A DNA stretch of 64,000 bases from Synergistaceae bacterium (GTDB taxonomy: Bacteria; Synergistota; Synergistia; Synergistales; Aminobacteriaceae). The position numbers and the translations under genes were made by a program. Positions 1 to 8,461 of the stretch are shown one piece after another. Numbering within the stretch: position 1 is the stretch's first letter; every line of letters starts with the position of its first letter. The stretch is from positions 64,001 through 128,000 of the forward strand of contig JAHDKT010000026.1 of assembly GCA_018436725.1 (NCBI GenBank). Direction: 5' to 3'. The notes beneath the pieces were generated by a model, which was not told the DNA's origin, made no database searches, and saw nothing but the letters and a program-made list of their open reading frames with translations.

Positions 1-99
1 CCTGCAAGCTTTCCGGTTCTCTTGCGCTTTTCTTCCATGAGGGGAGCGTTTTATGAAGACCACTCATAGTGTTGAGGAAAAATTGATTTGGAGACGTCT

Positions 100-509
100 A
101 TGAAGAAGTTGAGTATCGAAAAGATACCAACTCTCGTGGAAAACCTATACCGGATTGTCGAGGAGCTTGAATCAACTTTTCCTAGCCGGAAGTTCACACT
201 TGATGGTCATCTCATCGGGAGCATTGGCGAGGTGCTTGCTGCATTCGCTTACAAACTCGATCTTCTTCCCCCTCATTTAAGGGACATGATGCTGAAGATT
301 TCGATGGCCGCTTAATTCAGATTAAGGCCACCCAAGGAGAAAAGGTTGGCTTGCGCTCCTGCCCGTATCATTTATTAGTTCTTAAGCTTTGCTCAAACGG
401 CACTTTCGACGAGATATTCAACGGCCCAGGCGAAAATGCTTGGGCTCTCGCAGGAAAAATGCAGAGCAATGGACAACGCTTCGTCTCTATCACTAAGCTA
501 TCCTTTTAG
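100..509 (+). pseudogene. DUF6998-type protein, frameshifted
   Basis: Two frames together give one DUF6998-like protein. The first frame (ATG at 100, GGAG six bases upstream) reads FTLDGHLIGSIGEVLAAFAY and stops at 313-315. From about position 285 another frame carries GHDAEDFDGRLIQIKATQG and, after more sequence, FNGPGENAW and KMQSNGQRFVSITKLSF, ending at the TAG at 507-509. These halves match, in order, the usual single-domain layout of the family (about 130 aa), so a small indel near 270-290 has split the gene. The function of DUF6998 is not established as far as I know; members are often found in accessory islands. A TTG at 88 is an alternative start. High confidence in the break, moderate in the family name. 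Confidence 0.7.
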
Positions 510-644
510 ATGGATAAGATTTCGAACGCAATGCGTTTATTGAGGAGATCGGATGACAAATGAGCAGCTAGAAGAATTGCTTGCGGTAATAGAAGTATCA
601 GCGATTGGGGGGCGCGAATATGCACTACATCACCATGCTTAATT

Positions 645-900
645 ATCGAATACAAACGGACCACCACCGAGAAGGAGGAGGACCAAGCTGACGCTTTTGC
701 ACGTGACAGCCTCATCCCTCCAGCAAGGTTGAAGACGTTCGTCCAGAGGAGAGCCTTCTCCAGCACCGACTTCGCGAGCATCGCCGAAGAGGTCAACATC
801 GTCTCCGGCATCCTACTCGGGTGCCTACGACACGAGTAGATTCTGTCGTTCAGTCACTATCTCAACAGCGAGCTAAAGATTTATAAAAAAGTGGAAAGAA
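645..900 (+). pseudogene. Remnant of a HigA/IrrE-type protein (C-terminal part)
   Basis: One frame from 645 reads EKEEDQADAFARDSLIPPAR, then FVQRRAFSSTDFASIAEEVNIVSGILLGCLRHE, and hits TAG at 837-839. The same frame continues past the stop with ILSFSHYLNSELKIYKKVE. This is the typical end of XRE/ImmA-IrrE antitoxin-like proteins (pattern: ADxFARDxLIPP, then FAxxxxIxxGIVVGRLQH, then SHLNxLK). No start, helix-turn-helix or HExxH motif is preserved upstream. A short open frame at 553-642 (MTNEQLEELLAVIEV...) may be unrelated or part of the same wreck. The internal stop and missing N-terminus make this a dead fragment. Confidence 0.6.
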
Positions 901-1134
901 GTGGCACGAGCAAAGCGGCATCGCAATTAATCTGCAGAATTTTTTTTGATCTATTGGGCAGGCGATGTTGGCATCTCAGTTTACATTCCCTTCTTCGGGG
1001 CACTAAATGGGCGATTAGCATATTTAGTTTATTATTTTATGAAAATATAAAATAAAAAGCCTCTACTGAGATTGGAGAATATTAATATTGGACTAAAAAA
1101 TATATTGATAATTCATTACTAGGAGGCGTAAGGT
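901..1134. other. AT-rich gap before the PHP-ATPase gene
   Basis: Strongly AT-rich sequence holds the end of the decayed IrrE-type remnant and the upstream region of the next gene. The only clear site is AGGAGG at 1121-1126, the ribosome binding site for the GTG at 1135. I see no convincing operator or terminator. Confidence 0.5.
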
Positions 1135-4100
1135 GTGAATGACCCTCGTGGATCTATTTGGAGGAAATGGGATTTGCACGTTCATACACCATTTTCGCAT
1201 CTAAACAATGGTTATACGAGCAACTTCGAAGAATATGTTAAAACATTGCTTCAACGCGCTGTTGAAAACGAAGTTGCCGCCGTTGGAATCACAGACTACT
1301 TCACCATCGAAGGATACAAAAAACTCCGAAGCATTCTTGACGACGCAGCACTTCTTAAATCACTTTGTGCCAACAACGCAGTCGAACACATTCAAAAAAT
1401 ACTATTTATTCCAAATATAGAATTTAGAAGTAATATTTTGGTAAATGATCAGCGGGTAAATTTTCATGTAATATTTTCTAATGAATTATCTCCAGAGCAA
1501 ATCGAAGAAGACTTCCTCCGGGAACTTAAGTTTACTGTGGAAAGTGGTCCAAACGTGAGCGACGAAAAACATCCTCTAACGTTTCGCAACCTAGAATCAC
1601 TTGGGAAACGCCTCAAATCTCAGCATATTTCTTTTCAAAATAAGACCGACATTGAGATAGGCATGATGAATGCTGTAATCGATCACGAAGATGTTAGCAG
1701 AATTTTGGAAAACAAACGCTCCATATTTGCGAATCGTTATCTTTTTGCTATTCCTGCAGATGAGGATTTATCTAAGTGCCATTGGGATGGACAAGGGCAT
1801 TTGATGCGCAAAGTAATGATTCAAAAATCGCACATTATTTTCTCTTCCAACGCGAGTACACGCGCCTTTGCTTTGGGATGCCGCCATCCTTCTGTGAAGG
1901 AGTTCGTAGAAGAATTCAAATCACTAAAACCATGTGTACATGGCTCGGATGCGCACGACGAAGCGCATTTATTCTCCCCAGATGAACAACGATTTACATG
2001 GATCAATGCTGATCCTACATTTGCTGGCCTCAAACGTATCTTAAAAGAACCAGATTCGCGGGTTTTCATAGGTCCGGAACCACCTGCTTTGCTCCTCCAA
2101 CGCAATAATACCACACGCTATTGTACTATGCTGTCTTATGAAAAAGATCCAAAATCAACACTTGAAGAGCATTGGTTTTCTGGAGATGTCCCGTTGAACA
2201 CGGGGCTCGTAGCAGTGATCGGTAATAAAGGTAGCGGCAAGAGCGCGATGGCTGATTCCCTCGGCCTTCTTGGCAATTCAACCAAAGAATCACATTTCTC
2301 TTTTCTGCATCCCGACAGGTTCCGCAATCCGCGCGAGAGAAAGGCTGAACAGTTCCGAGCATCTCTTCGCTGGCTATCCGAGAATGTTGACACGAGGCTG
2401 TTGTCGGATACTACTGATCCATCTTCTGTAGAAACAATTAAATACATTCCTCAAAACTACCTCGAAGATGTCTGTAACGAAGTAACAGGCGGTGAATTTG
2501 ACAAGGAGCTCAAGAGCGTTATCTTCTCTCATGTTCCAGATCATGAACGAATGAAACGCGAATCATTAGATGATCTAATAGCATTTAAGACGGACGAGAC
2601 AAACAGACATATCGCGTTGCTACGCCAGAAGTTACATAACCTCAACGAGCGTGTTATTAGTCTCGATATTAAGCTTGCCTCTGAATATAGACAGACGCTT
2701 GAGCACCAACTTAAGCATAAGCAATCTGAACTTGCAGCCCACATAAAGACAAAACCAGTTCAAATCCTCCCACCGGACAAAGATCCATTGCTTGAAGATG
2801 AGAACGTTAAAATTTCAACCGAGATTGAACACCGTCGCGCAGAAGTCGTCTCTATTGACAAGTATTTCATCGAGATTAAGGAAAAGATCAAACGGACATT
2901 ACATCGCAAGGCATTAGCAGAGAAACTCAAGGCTAAGATTGAGAACCTTCAACGCATATACAACGATTTTGCCGAAAGTTGTACAGAGTGCACTGAGCTG
3001 GGCATCAAACTGAATGACTTTATCATATTTAATGTACAACTCGAGAAAATCGAGGAAATAATCTCTGACGCATATCTGGAAAGCAAACATCTTTTAAAGT
3101 GTCTGGAAGATGGGGAGGGGACATCTGCTCACACGAAAAAAATGCACCTCGCAAAGATAGAGGAATTACGCAAGACCATGAGCATTCCCCAGCAGCGCTA
3201 TCAGCAGTATATAGAAGATTTGTCGAAATGGGAAGCCCGTCACAAGGAAATAGAGGGTGCGGCAGATATACTTGATAGTCTCGTCTTTTTTAAGGCCCAA
3301 ATTGAAGAATTGAAGGGGCTACCCGCCGAACTTGAGTTTATCAAAGGAGAACGAGTCGCCATAGTTCAAAACATTTTTCAGCAAATTAACAGTCTCGCTC
3401 GAATGTACGAATCACTATACAGTCCTATCGAAAAAAACATAGCTGACGAACCACTCAGAGATTGCGGTTGGGGAATTGGATTCAAGGTTTCTATCGTACC
3501 CGAGAAATTTGAGGTGCGATTATTTAGCCTTATCCAGCAAGGAAGACGGGGTACGTTCTGCGGTGTTGAAGAAGGGGAAGAAAGGCTTCGCAAAATGTTG
3601 CGACAATCTGTTTTTTCTACATCGCAAGGTGTTGAAAACTTCGTTGCATCCATAGAAGATGCATTATCATTTGACCTTCGGGATGACGGACGACAACCTG
3701 TACGAATCTCAGATATTATAAGAAAAGGCAATGATCCAATTGATGTATACGATTTTTTATTTGGCTTAGACTACCTTTCACCACGCTACGCATTAACTTG
3801 GGGAGACCGTATGATTGATCAGCTTTCTCCAGGTGAACGCGGAGCATTGCTTCTCGTATTTTATCTTCTTGTGGATAAAAACACTATGCCACTGCTCATT
3901 GATCAACCTGAGGAGAATCTCGATAATGAATCCATATATCGAATACTCGTACCCTGTATCAAGCAAGCTAAAGAACGGCGACAGGTTATTATTGTGACGC
4001 ATAATCCGAATCTCGCCGTTGTTTGTGATGCCGATCAGGTTGTATACTGTAAAATCGACAAGGCGGGAGGTAATCGAATCACTTATACAACAGGAGCTAT

Positions 4101-4200
4101 CGAGAACCCTGTGATCAATCAACATATAGTTGATGTATTGGAAGGCACGCGCCCAGCATTCGACTTGCGCGACGCAAAATATAAATTAACATCTCCATGA
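1135..4200 (+). CDS. PHP-domain plus SMC/AAA-like ATPase (TrlF-type, probable defence protein)
   Basis: A 1021-aa protein with an N-terminal PHP phosphoesterase domain fused to an ABC/SMC-like ATPase. PHP metal-binding signatures are HVHTPFSH (about residues 15-22) and HGSDAHD (about 269-275). The ATPase half has Walker A GNKGSGKS (about 363-370), a long charged coiled-coil stretch (about 470-720), a signature-like LSPGERGA (about 897), Walker B LLIDQPEENLD (about 922-932) and an H-loop VTHNPN. This order is that of TrlF-family AAA-like ATPases, thought to be nucleases of mobile defence loci. The start is GTG, set by AGGAGG nine bases upstream. Base composition is clearly more AT-rich than the rest of the window, suggesting transfer. 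It stands alone, so it may be a single-gene system. The family is fairly sure; the substrate is unknown. Confidence 0.8.
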   Translation: MNDPRGSIWRKWDLHVHTPFSHLNNGYTSNFEEYVKTLLQRAVENEVAAVGITDYFTIEGYKKLRSILDDAALLKSLCANNAVEHIQKILFIPNIEFRSNILVNDQRVNFHVIFSNELSPEQIEEDFLRELKFTVESGPNVSDEKHPLTFRNLESLGKRLKSQHISFQNKTDIEIGMMNAVIDHEDVSRILENKRSIFANRYLFAIPADEDLSKCHWDGQGHLMRKVMIQKSHIIFSSNASTRAFALGCRHPSVKEFVEEFKSLKPCVHGSDAHDEAHLFSPDEQRFTWINADPTFAGLKRILKEPDSRVFIGPEPPALLLQRNNTTRYCTMLSYEKDPKSTLEEHWFSGDVPLNTGLVAVIGNKGSGKSAMADSLGLLGNSTKESHFSFLHPDRFRNPRERKAEQFRASLRWLSENVDTRLLSDTTDPSSVETIKYIPQNYLEDVCNEVTGGEFDKELKSVIFSHVPDHERMKRESLDDLIAFKTDETNRHIALLRQKLHNLNERVISLDIKLASEYRQTLEHQLKHKQSELAAHIKTKPVQILPPDKDPLLEDENVKISTEIEHRRAEVVSIDKYFIEIKEKIKRTLHRKALAEKLKAKIENLQRIYNDFAESCTECTELGIKLNDFIIFNVQLEKIEEIISDAYLESKHLLKCLEDGEGTSAHTKKMHLAKIEELRKTMSIPQQRYQQYIEDLSKWEARHKEIEGAADILDSLVFFKAQIEELKGLPAELEFIKGERVAIVQNIFQQINSLARMYESLYSPIEKNIADEPLRDCGWGIGFKVSIVPEKFEVRLFSLIQQGRRGTFCGVEEGEERLRKMLRQSVFSTSQGVENFVASIEDALSFDLRDDGRQPVRISDIIRKGNDPIDVYDFLFGLDYLSPRYALTWGDRMIDQLSPGERGALLLVFYLLVDKNTMPLLIDQPEENLDNESIYRILVPCIKQAKERRQVIIVTHNPNLAVVCDADQVVYCKIDKAGGNRITYTTGAIENPVINQHIVDVLEGTRPAFDLRDAKYKLTSP

Positions 4201-4706
4201 TGCCGAGTCAATTAATAAAAGCTCTAACTTGATTGATGGCAAGGCTTTTTCGTGGATGCACCATTTTAGTCACTCCCAAAGGCGTTTCTTCGGTTCTGGA
4301 GAGAGGGTGTCTGTCCTGAGATTCACCATAGGATCCCCTTTCCTCTCAGCAAACCTAGCTCTCTAAACATCGAAATCGCAAGGCAACTCTTCTCTCCGGC
4401 AGAGAAGGTTCCATGCCTTCTCGTTCCTCCCAATCGACGTGAAGCGCATACGTCCGCAGGTGTTCCACTCCTTGGTGCGAAAACCGTCGAAGATTGCGGT
4501 ACACTTCGTTGCGCTCTTTCGAAGGCTGCACACTGGAAATTCTTCATTTTATTGCCGGAATAATGTTAGCACTTTCGTGCAAAGAGGGGAAGTGGATATA
4601 ACGATCAAAACGATCATCTCGCTCATACGAGCGATATCCTTTCGAAGAGGGTGCGTCAACGGTCATTCTCAAGACGTGTCAATCTCAAGACGGTGCCGAT
4701 AGTCTT
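4201..4706. other. Intergenic stretch without a supportable gene
   Basis: About 500 bases with intermediate GC content. Short open frames exist on both strands, but none has a ribosome binding site together with a recognisable protein. It is probably eroded island DNA between the PHP-ATPase and the toxin-antitoxin locus. Confidence 0.5.
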
Positions 4707-4736
4707 TTGAATTATAACGCTTATAGCGTTATAATT
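4707..4736 (+). promoter_or_regulatory. Promoter with overlapping palindromic operator
   Basis: A TTGAAT -35 box (4707-4712) and a perfect TATAAT -10 box (4730-4735) are 17 bases apart. An inverted repeat covers both: AATTATAACGC (4710-4720), spacer TTATA, GCGTTATAATT (4726-4736). This is the expected layout for autorepression by a ribbon-helix-helix antitoxin such as the RelB-like product just downstream. Confidence 0.75.
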
Positions 4737-4757
4737 CTCTGCGGAGGAGGTGTTTTT

Positions 4758-5042
4758 ATGGGTGCGCGCGTTACAAAAACCAAGCGTCCCGGATTCCGCA
4801 GCGTCAATGTGCGGCTTGTTGCCTGGGATAAGGAGTTGGCGGAGAATATCTTCAGGAAAGTCGGTCTGACTCCCACCGAGGCGATTCGGCTCTTTTATCG
4901 GCAGACCATCAACACGGGAGGTATCCCCTTCGGGCTGACTTTACCCGAAGCTACTCTGGCCGCCATGCGGGAAGCGGAGCCCGGCACGGCGGAGGAACTG
5001 TCGCTGGACGATCTGAAGACCGAGCTGGATGCGATCCGTTAG
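4758..5042 (+). CDS. RelB/DinJ-family antitoxin
   Basis: A 94-aa protein. The N-terminal part (SVNVRLVAWDKELAENIFRK, then GLTPTEAIRLFYRQTINTGGIPF) is a ribbon-helix-helix DNA-binding domain of the RelB/DinJ type; the acidic C-terminus (EELSLDDLKTELDAIR) would wrap the toxin. The ATG at 4758 follows GGAGGAGG; an in-frame TTG 51 bases upstream lies inside the operator and is rejected. Such antitoxins bind their own promoter, and a palindrome sits exactly over the -35/-10. The next gene is a YafQ-like toxin without a start codon, so this may now be an orphan antitoxin. Confidence 0.85.
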   Translation: MGARVTKTKRPGFRSVNVRLVAWDKELAENIFRKVGLTPTEAIRLFYRQTINTGGIPFGLTLPEATLAAMREAEPGTAEELSLDDLKTELDAIR

Positions 5043-5124
5043 CGACAGAAGCGTTCGCACTAAGTGACCGACTCGGCTCCTTGTTCGCTTCGCTCACGTT
5101 CGCCGGTCGTCTACTTATAGGTAA

Positions 5125-5388
5125 ACGACGGCATTCAAGAGCGATTTTAAACGGGAGAGCAAGGGTTTGTCGCGGCATATCCTCAAGGAGCGTCTCTGGA
5201 GTGTCGTCAACGCGCTGGCGACGGGGACTCCTCTCAACCCGTCGTATCGGGATCACGCACTTGGAGGAAACTGGCGCGGTCATAGAGAGTGTCACATCGC
5301 ACCGAATCTGCTGTTGCTCTACCACCTGTCGGAAGACGCTCTTACACTGGTACGCCTCGGAAGCCACGCGGAGCTTCTAGGTCTGTGA
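5125..5388 (+). pseudogene. YafQ-like mRNA-interferase toxin lacking its start
   Basis: The frame reads TAFKSDFKRESKGLSRHILK, then NPSYRDHALGGNWRGHRECH and LLLLYHLSEDALTLVRLGSHAELLG. This is the YafQ/RelE-family fold with its conserved HALxGxWxGxRECHI block and C-terminal RxGSHxEL. The frame is closed by TAA at 5122-5124, right before the first conserved residues, and has no ATG or GTG near there; the first possible codon is TTG at 5167, which would remove the first helix. In intact loci the toxin start overlaps or abuts the antitoxin stop, but here about 80 unexplained bases intervene (5043-5124). The gene has probably lost its N-terminus by insertion or rearrangement. Confidence 0.7.
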
Positions 5389-5573
5389 TGGCGACGAGAT
5401 TGTCGCAGCCGATAGCGACTGCTGGAGATAGAGACCCCTTGCTCCGGCCGGTCGCCGCAGGGCATCTGTTTATGGATGCGGCGTCCCCGATTAAAGAGAC
5501 ATCGAAGATAGACAGAGTTCTCTGCTGATTACAGCTCATAAAGCAGCGCATAAATATGCGCCTGACGTATAAA
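5389..5573. other. Gap between toxin remnant and Schlafen pseudogene
   Basis: No gene is supportable. A short perfect palindrome (5546-5561, GCGCATA-AA-TATGCGC) lies just downstream of the minus-strand pseudogene and may be a weak terminator or chance. Confidence 0.4.
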
Positions 5574-6303
5574 TTAGCGCTTGCGTTCATAAAGAGCAGC
5601 TTTTCTTTCTCCGGTTTGCACAACATCGCCCTGTTTTTTCAATCGTAGAAGCAACTTATATGCTTGGTCTTTTGAGATGCGGCACAACTCCATTACATCC
5701 GCGCGTTTTTGGATACACCGGGGTAAATGGAGCCACGTGTCCGATGCGATGGAGAGCAAGACGGCTACGGTATAGTCGGTGGACATCGAGTAGTCCGGTG
5801 CAGGACGGCCGTAGCGGAGCATTCCCTCGAAAATACGGTCGATGCCGCGTCCGGTGCGCTCGGCGAGGCCGATTCGTTTGATGATATCGGCCAGTAGCGG
5901 ATTGCGGGAGCGAGGGGGCGTCACTAGAAGGTTACCGATACCCACTCCTTCGATGAACCCTCCGGGGCTGCTGATTGCGAGGCCGTCGTCGTCCAGTTTG
6001 AATGGAAATCCACGCAACGCTCTTTCCTCGGACATCGCATCGCTCCACTCCGACCGAGATGGAAGGGTTGGTCTTGTTTGCGATCAGTGAAGACATGCCC
6101 GAAACGTTCAGATGATTCGCGTGCAGACCGGTCACGCTGCCGTCGTCTTCGACGCCGAGCAGCAGATCGCCTCCTTCAGTATTCGCCAAAGAAACAACGG
6201 CGGTTACTAGTTCCCGATCAGACAGGTTTTTCGAGTCGCCTTTGAACTCCAATCTCAAACCTTCGCCTTGTCGGATCAATTCTTCTATATCATGTTCATT
6301 CAC
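5574..6303 (-). pseudogene. Schlafen/AlbA_2 ATP-binding protein, frameshifted and internally deleted
   Basis: Reading leftward from a GTG at 6303 (GGAGGAG seven bases upstream), the first frame encodes an AlbA_2 domain: LRLEFKGDSKNLSDRELVTA, then SLANTEGGDLLLGVEDDG. Near 5990-6010 the coding sense moves to another frame: LDDDGLAISSPGGFIEG, NPLLADIIKRIGLAERTGRGIDRIFEGM, and a winged-helix-like tail ending at 5574. Intact relatives have about 200 residues between these two blocks, so besides the frameshift the middle of the HATPase_c_4 region is gone. The two neighbouring genes on the same strand are intact members of the same superfamily, so this is a dead paralog. Confidence 0.75.
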
Positions 6304-6392
6304 GAGCACTCCTCCGCCTCTTTCCATAATCGTAAGCCGCTCAGGAGCATTCAACTGCATCTCCCGTTAGTGCTTGGCAGCGATAACGGACT

Positions 6393-6770
6393 TCACCGAC
6401 TGGCTTCCCGGAGGCATGCAAGCGGAACCCAACCGGATTCCGAGCCGCCGAATTGTTCGCACCATACCCAACCGTTCAGAGTTCTCGAGCCAAGAAGCAC
6501 ATCGCCCTGTTGCACATTCAGCTCTCTCGCGGTGTAGTCTTCGCGCGCGCGGCCGGCGTCGCCTTCGACTCTTTCGATGATCTGCGCCGGAACCCAGCCG
6601 CCTTTCCGACCGGGTGATTCGCAGAAAAACCAGTTATCCCAGCCCTCCGGGCCTTCGTATTTCTCGCCGACGCTCAGGGGAGCCCCTTTTTCGAAGGTGA
6701 TGGGCTCGGGATACTCGCTTGTGTGGTCTTGAATTACAAGGTAGCGCGTGGTCTCGGTGCATGTATCCAT
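6393..6770 (-). CDS. Small two-repeat SH3-domain protein
   Basis: A 125-aa protein with two SH3-like repeats: YLVIQDHTSEYPEPITFEKG...GWDNWFFC...KGGWVPAQII and ARELNVQQGDVLLG...NGWVWCE...SGWVPLACL. The GWVP motifs at matching places mark the repeats. No signal peptide or membrane segment, so it is cytoplasmic. The ATG at 6770 follows GGAG eight bases upstream; a longer frame starting further upstream lacks a site. It lies between a broken and an intact Schlafen-type gene, all on the minus strand. Proteins of this type are usually annotated as ligand-binding SH3 proteins; the role is unknown. Confidence 0.7.
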   Translation of the reverse strand: MDTCTETTRYLVIQDHTSEYPEPITFEKGAPLSVGEKYEGPEGWDNWFFCESPGRKGGWVPAQIIERVEGDAGRAREDYTARELNVQQGDVLLGSRTLNGWVWCEQFGGSESGWVPLACLREASR

Positions 6771-6851
6771 TATAAACACTCCTTCGGTTATGTTCGGATA
6801 GTCGCCTTCCAAGCATATCGATCTCTGTTCTCGCGACTGCGAAGCGCGGAT

Positions 6852-8396
6852 TTATTTCGAGCTGCCGCTGGACTCCAGGAGAGCTCTGCCTTTGGCGGTG
6901 AGCCGATACTTCTGGGTAGGGCTTTTCGGCGAGTCGGGCTGTGTCATTTCGATAATCTTTATCCTGAGCGCGGGCTGCAGATACTCGTAAAGGAAGGTTG
7001 GACGATGACGCAATCGAAGCGCCGCCATTACCTCCCGTCCATTCATCTCTTCGCCTGCAACAACTCCCAGCAACCTTCGCACTTGTTCGGTTACTTGTTC
7101 GGTTACTTGTTCGGTTACTTGTTCGGTTACTTGTTCGCCGGTATCACCCGACCGGATTCGCCCTGAAGACACGGGGGGAGTCGCCGCGATCAGCGTCAAC
7201 TCGAACTCCTTGCTCGCCTTGACGTTTCGAATGACGGGGCGGACGTAGCCAAGGCCGGTCCACTGGGAAATCACGTCGTTCAAGCCCCAACCGGCATTTT
7301 CGCTGAAGCCGATGCGGCGGAAGGCTACGGCGATAGTCGGATTGCGGACCTCCTTCGGGCCGGGAGCGAGCAGATCGCCGGTGGCGAAGGCGTCGCCGGG
7401 ATTCCAGAAGATGGTGCGATCCGAAAAACGCCGGATCTCCGGTTTGCGGGTATGGTCCTGGTAGTCCTGATGACAGAGCACATTGACGAAAGCCTCCCGG
7501 AAAGCGATAAAATCGGCAGGCGTGTCGTTCCGCTCCATGGTCGCCGGGTCGAGGCGGAACGGGACGGAGGCGAACTTCATATACCATTCCAGGAAGGAGA
7601 GCCACGCCTGAACGATGTTCGACTCCATGATCACCCTATCCAGCCAGCGCACACCGGGCGGGTTCTCGCCGAACGCGAATCCGAAACGCTGGCAGTCGGC
7701 TGCGGGACGTGGCATCATCCCGCGCAGATAGCCGTCCGAACCGAAGAGTAAAACGGCCGCGTGCGTGGGAAGCCTGCCGTGCGGCGTCTCCCGGATCAGC
7801 CCCAGTTGAAAGAGAAATTCGTTATCGTCGACTTCCGCATAGGAGCGGTTGTTGGGCCGGCTTTCGTAACGGCTTCGATACCAGGCCAGGGAACGGCGGT
7901 CGAAGCAGCGGTCCGGATCGTATTCTATGGTGAGGCTGTCCCACCGTTCCGCCGCCGCATCCCGCAGGAATCGTTCGATCTCCGTCTGCAGGCACTGCTC
8001 GTCCCCGGCGCCGCGACGGATGTAGCACTGTCGGATGTCTCCTCTGAGATAGACGGGTTTTTCGCTGCGCGACGCCTCGGGGATATGGAAAACGAGCACA
8101 ACCTTGTCTTCGACTTCGAAGCGTTCCGCTTCCGCGTTTATTCTGCGATTCAGCTTATCGCCGGTCCGCAGCGCGCTGAGAAAGTCGTTTTGCACCTTGT
8201 CCGGAGCATCGACCCCCGCGATCTCCAGTTCACCCTCGGAGTCCTTCACACCGAACACCAGAGTGCCGCCCTCGGTATTGGCGAAGGCGGAGACCGTCCG
8301 ATACGCATCTTCGGAAACGCCCTTCCGCGATCTCTTGCATTCAAGATCGCTCCATTCCGGCTGCTTCAGTCTGGCGATAAGTTCCTCTTTTTTCAT
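6852..8396 (-). CDS. Schlafen AlbA_2 / HATPase_c_4 ATP-binding regulator with VTEQ repeats
   Basis: A 514-aa protein. N-terminal AlbA_2 (Schlafen) domain: SDLECKRSRKGVSEDAYRTV and SAFANTEGGTLVFGVKD (about residues 1-140). Next comes an HATPase_c_4-like region with FREAFVNVLCHQDY and NPTIAVAFRRIGFSENAGWGLNDV (about 290-410), then four VTEQ repeats (about 420-437) and a C-terminal winged helix (RPTFLYEYLQPALRIKIIEM). Such proteins are predicted ATP-binding DNA- or RNA-acting regulators; their biological role is poorly known. The ATG at 8396 follows GGAGG seven bases upstream. The 65-base gap to the next upstream gene suggests cotranscription with that paralog. Confidence 0.8.
   Translation of the reverse strand: MKKEELIARLKQPEWSDLECKRSRKGVSEDAYRTVSAFANTEGGTLVFGVKDSEGELEIAGVDAPDKVQNDFLSALRTGDKLNRRINAEAERFEVEDKVVLVFHIPEASRSEKPVYLRGDIRQCYIRRGAGDEQCLQTEIERFLRDAAAERWDSLTIEYDPDRCFDRRSLAWYRSRYESRPNNRSYAEVDDNEFLFQLGLIRETPHGRLPTHAAVLLFGSDGYLRGMMPRPAADCQRFGFAFGENPPGVRWLDRVIMESNIVQAWLSFLEWYMKFASVPFRLDPATMERNDTPADFIAFREAFVNVLCHQDYQDHTRKPEIRRFSDRTIFWNPGDAFATGDLLAPGPKEVRNPTIAVAFRRIGFSENAGWGLNDVISQWTGLGYVRPVIRNVKASKEFELTLIAATPPVSSGRIRSGDTGEQVTEQVTEQVTEQVTEQVRRLLGVVAGEEMNGREVMAALRLRHRPTFLYEYLQPALRIKIIEMTQPDSPKSPTQKYRLTAKGRALLESSGSSK
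7078..7137 (-). repeat. 12-nt tandem repeat encoding VTEQ
   Basis: About five tandem copies of a 12-base unit (plus strand TTGTTCGGTTAC) lie inside the Schlafen-type gene and encode consecutive Val-Thr-Glu-Gln blocks. The unit is a multiple of three, so copy-number change would alter linker length without a frameshift. Confidence 0.85.
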
Positions 8397-8461
8397 TCCG
8401 TTGCCTCCATGCAGGAAGGATAGAACAAGAAGCCGCCTACATTCACTCTCGCGAGCACCGT

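Noticed and set aside
5546-5561. Perfect 16-base palindrome GCGCATA-AA-TATGCGC
   Set aside because: Too short, without T-run or promoter context; chance cannot be excluded.
7078-7137. Tandem repeats as a CRISPR array
   Set aside because: The unit is 12 bases with no spacers and lies in frame within a gene.
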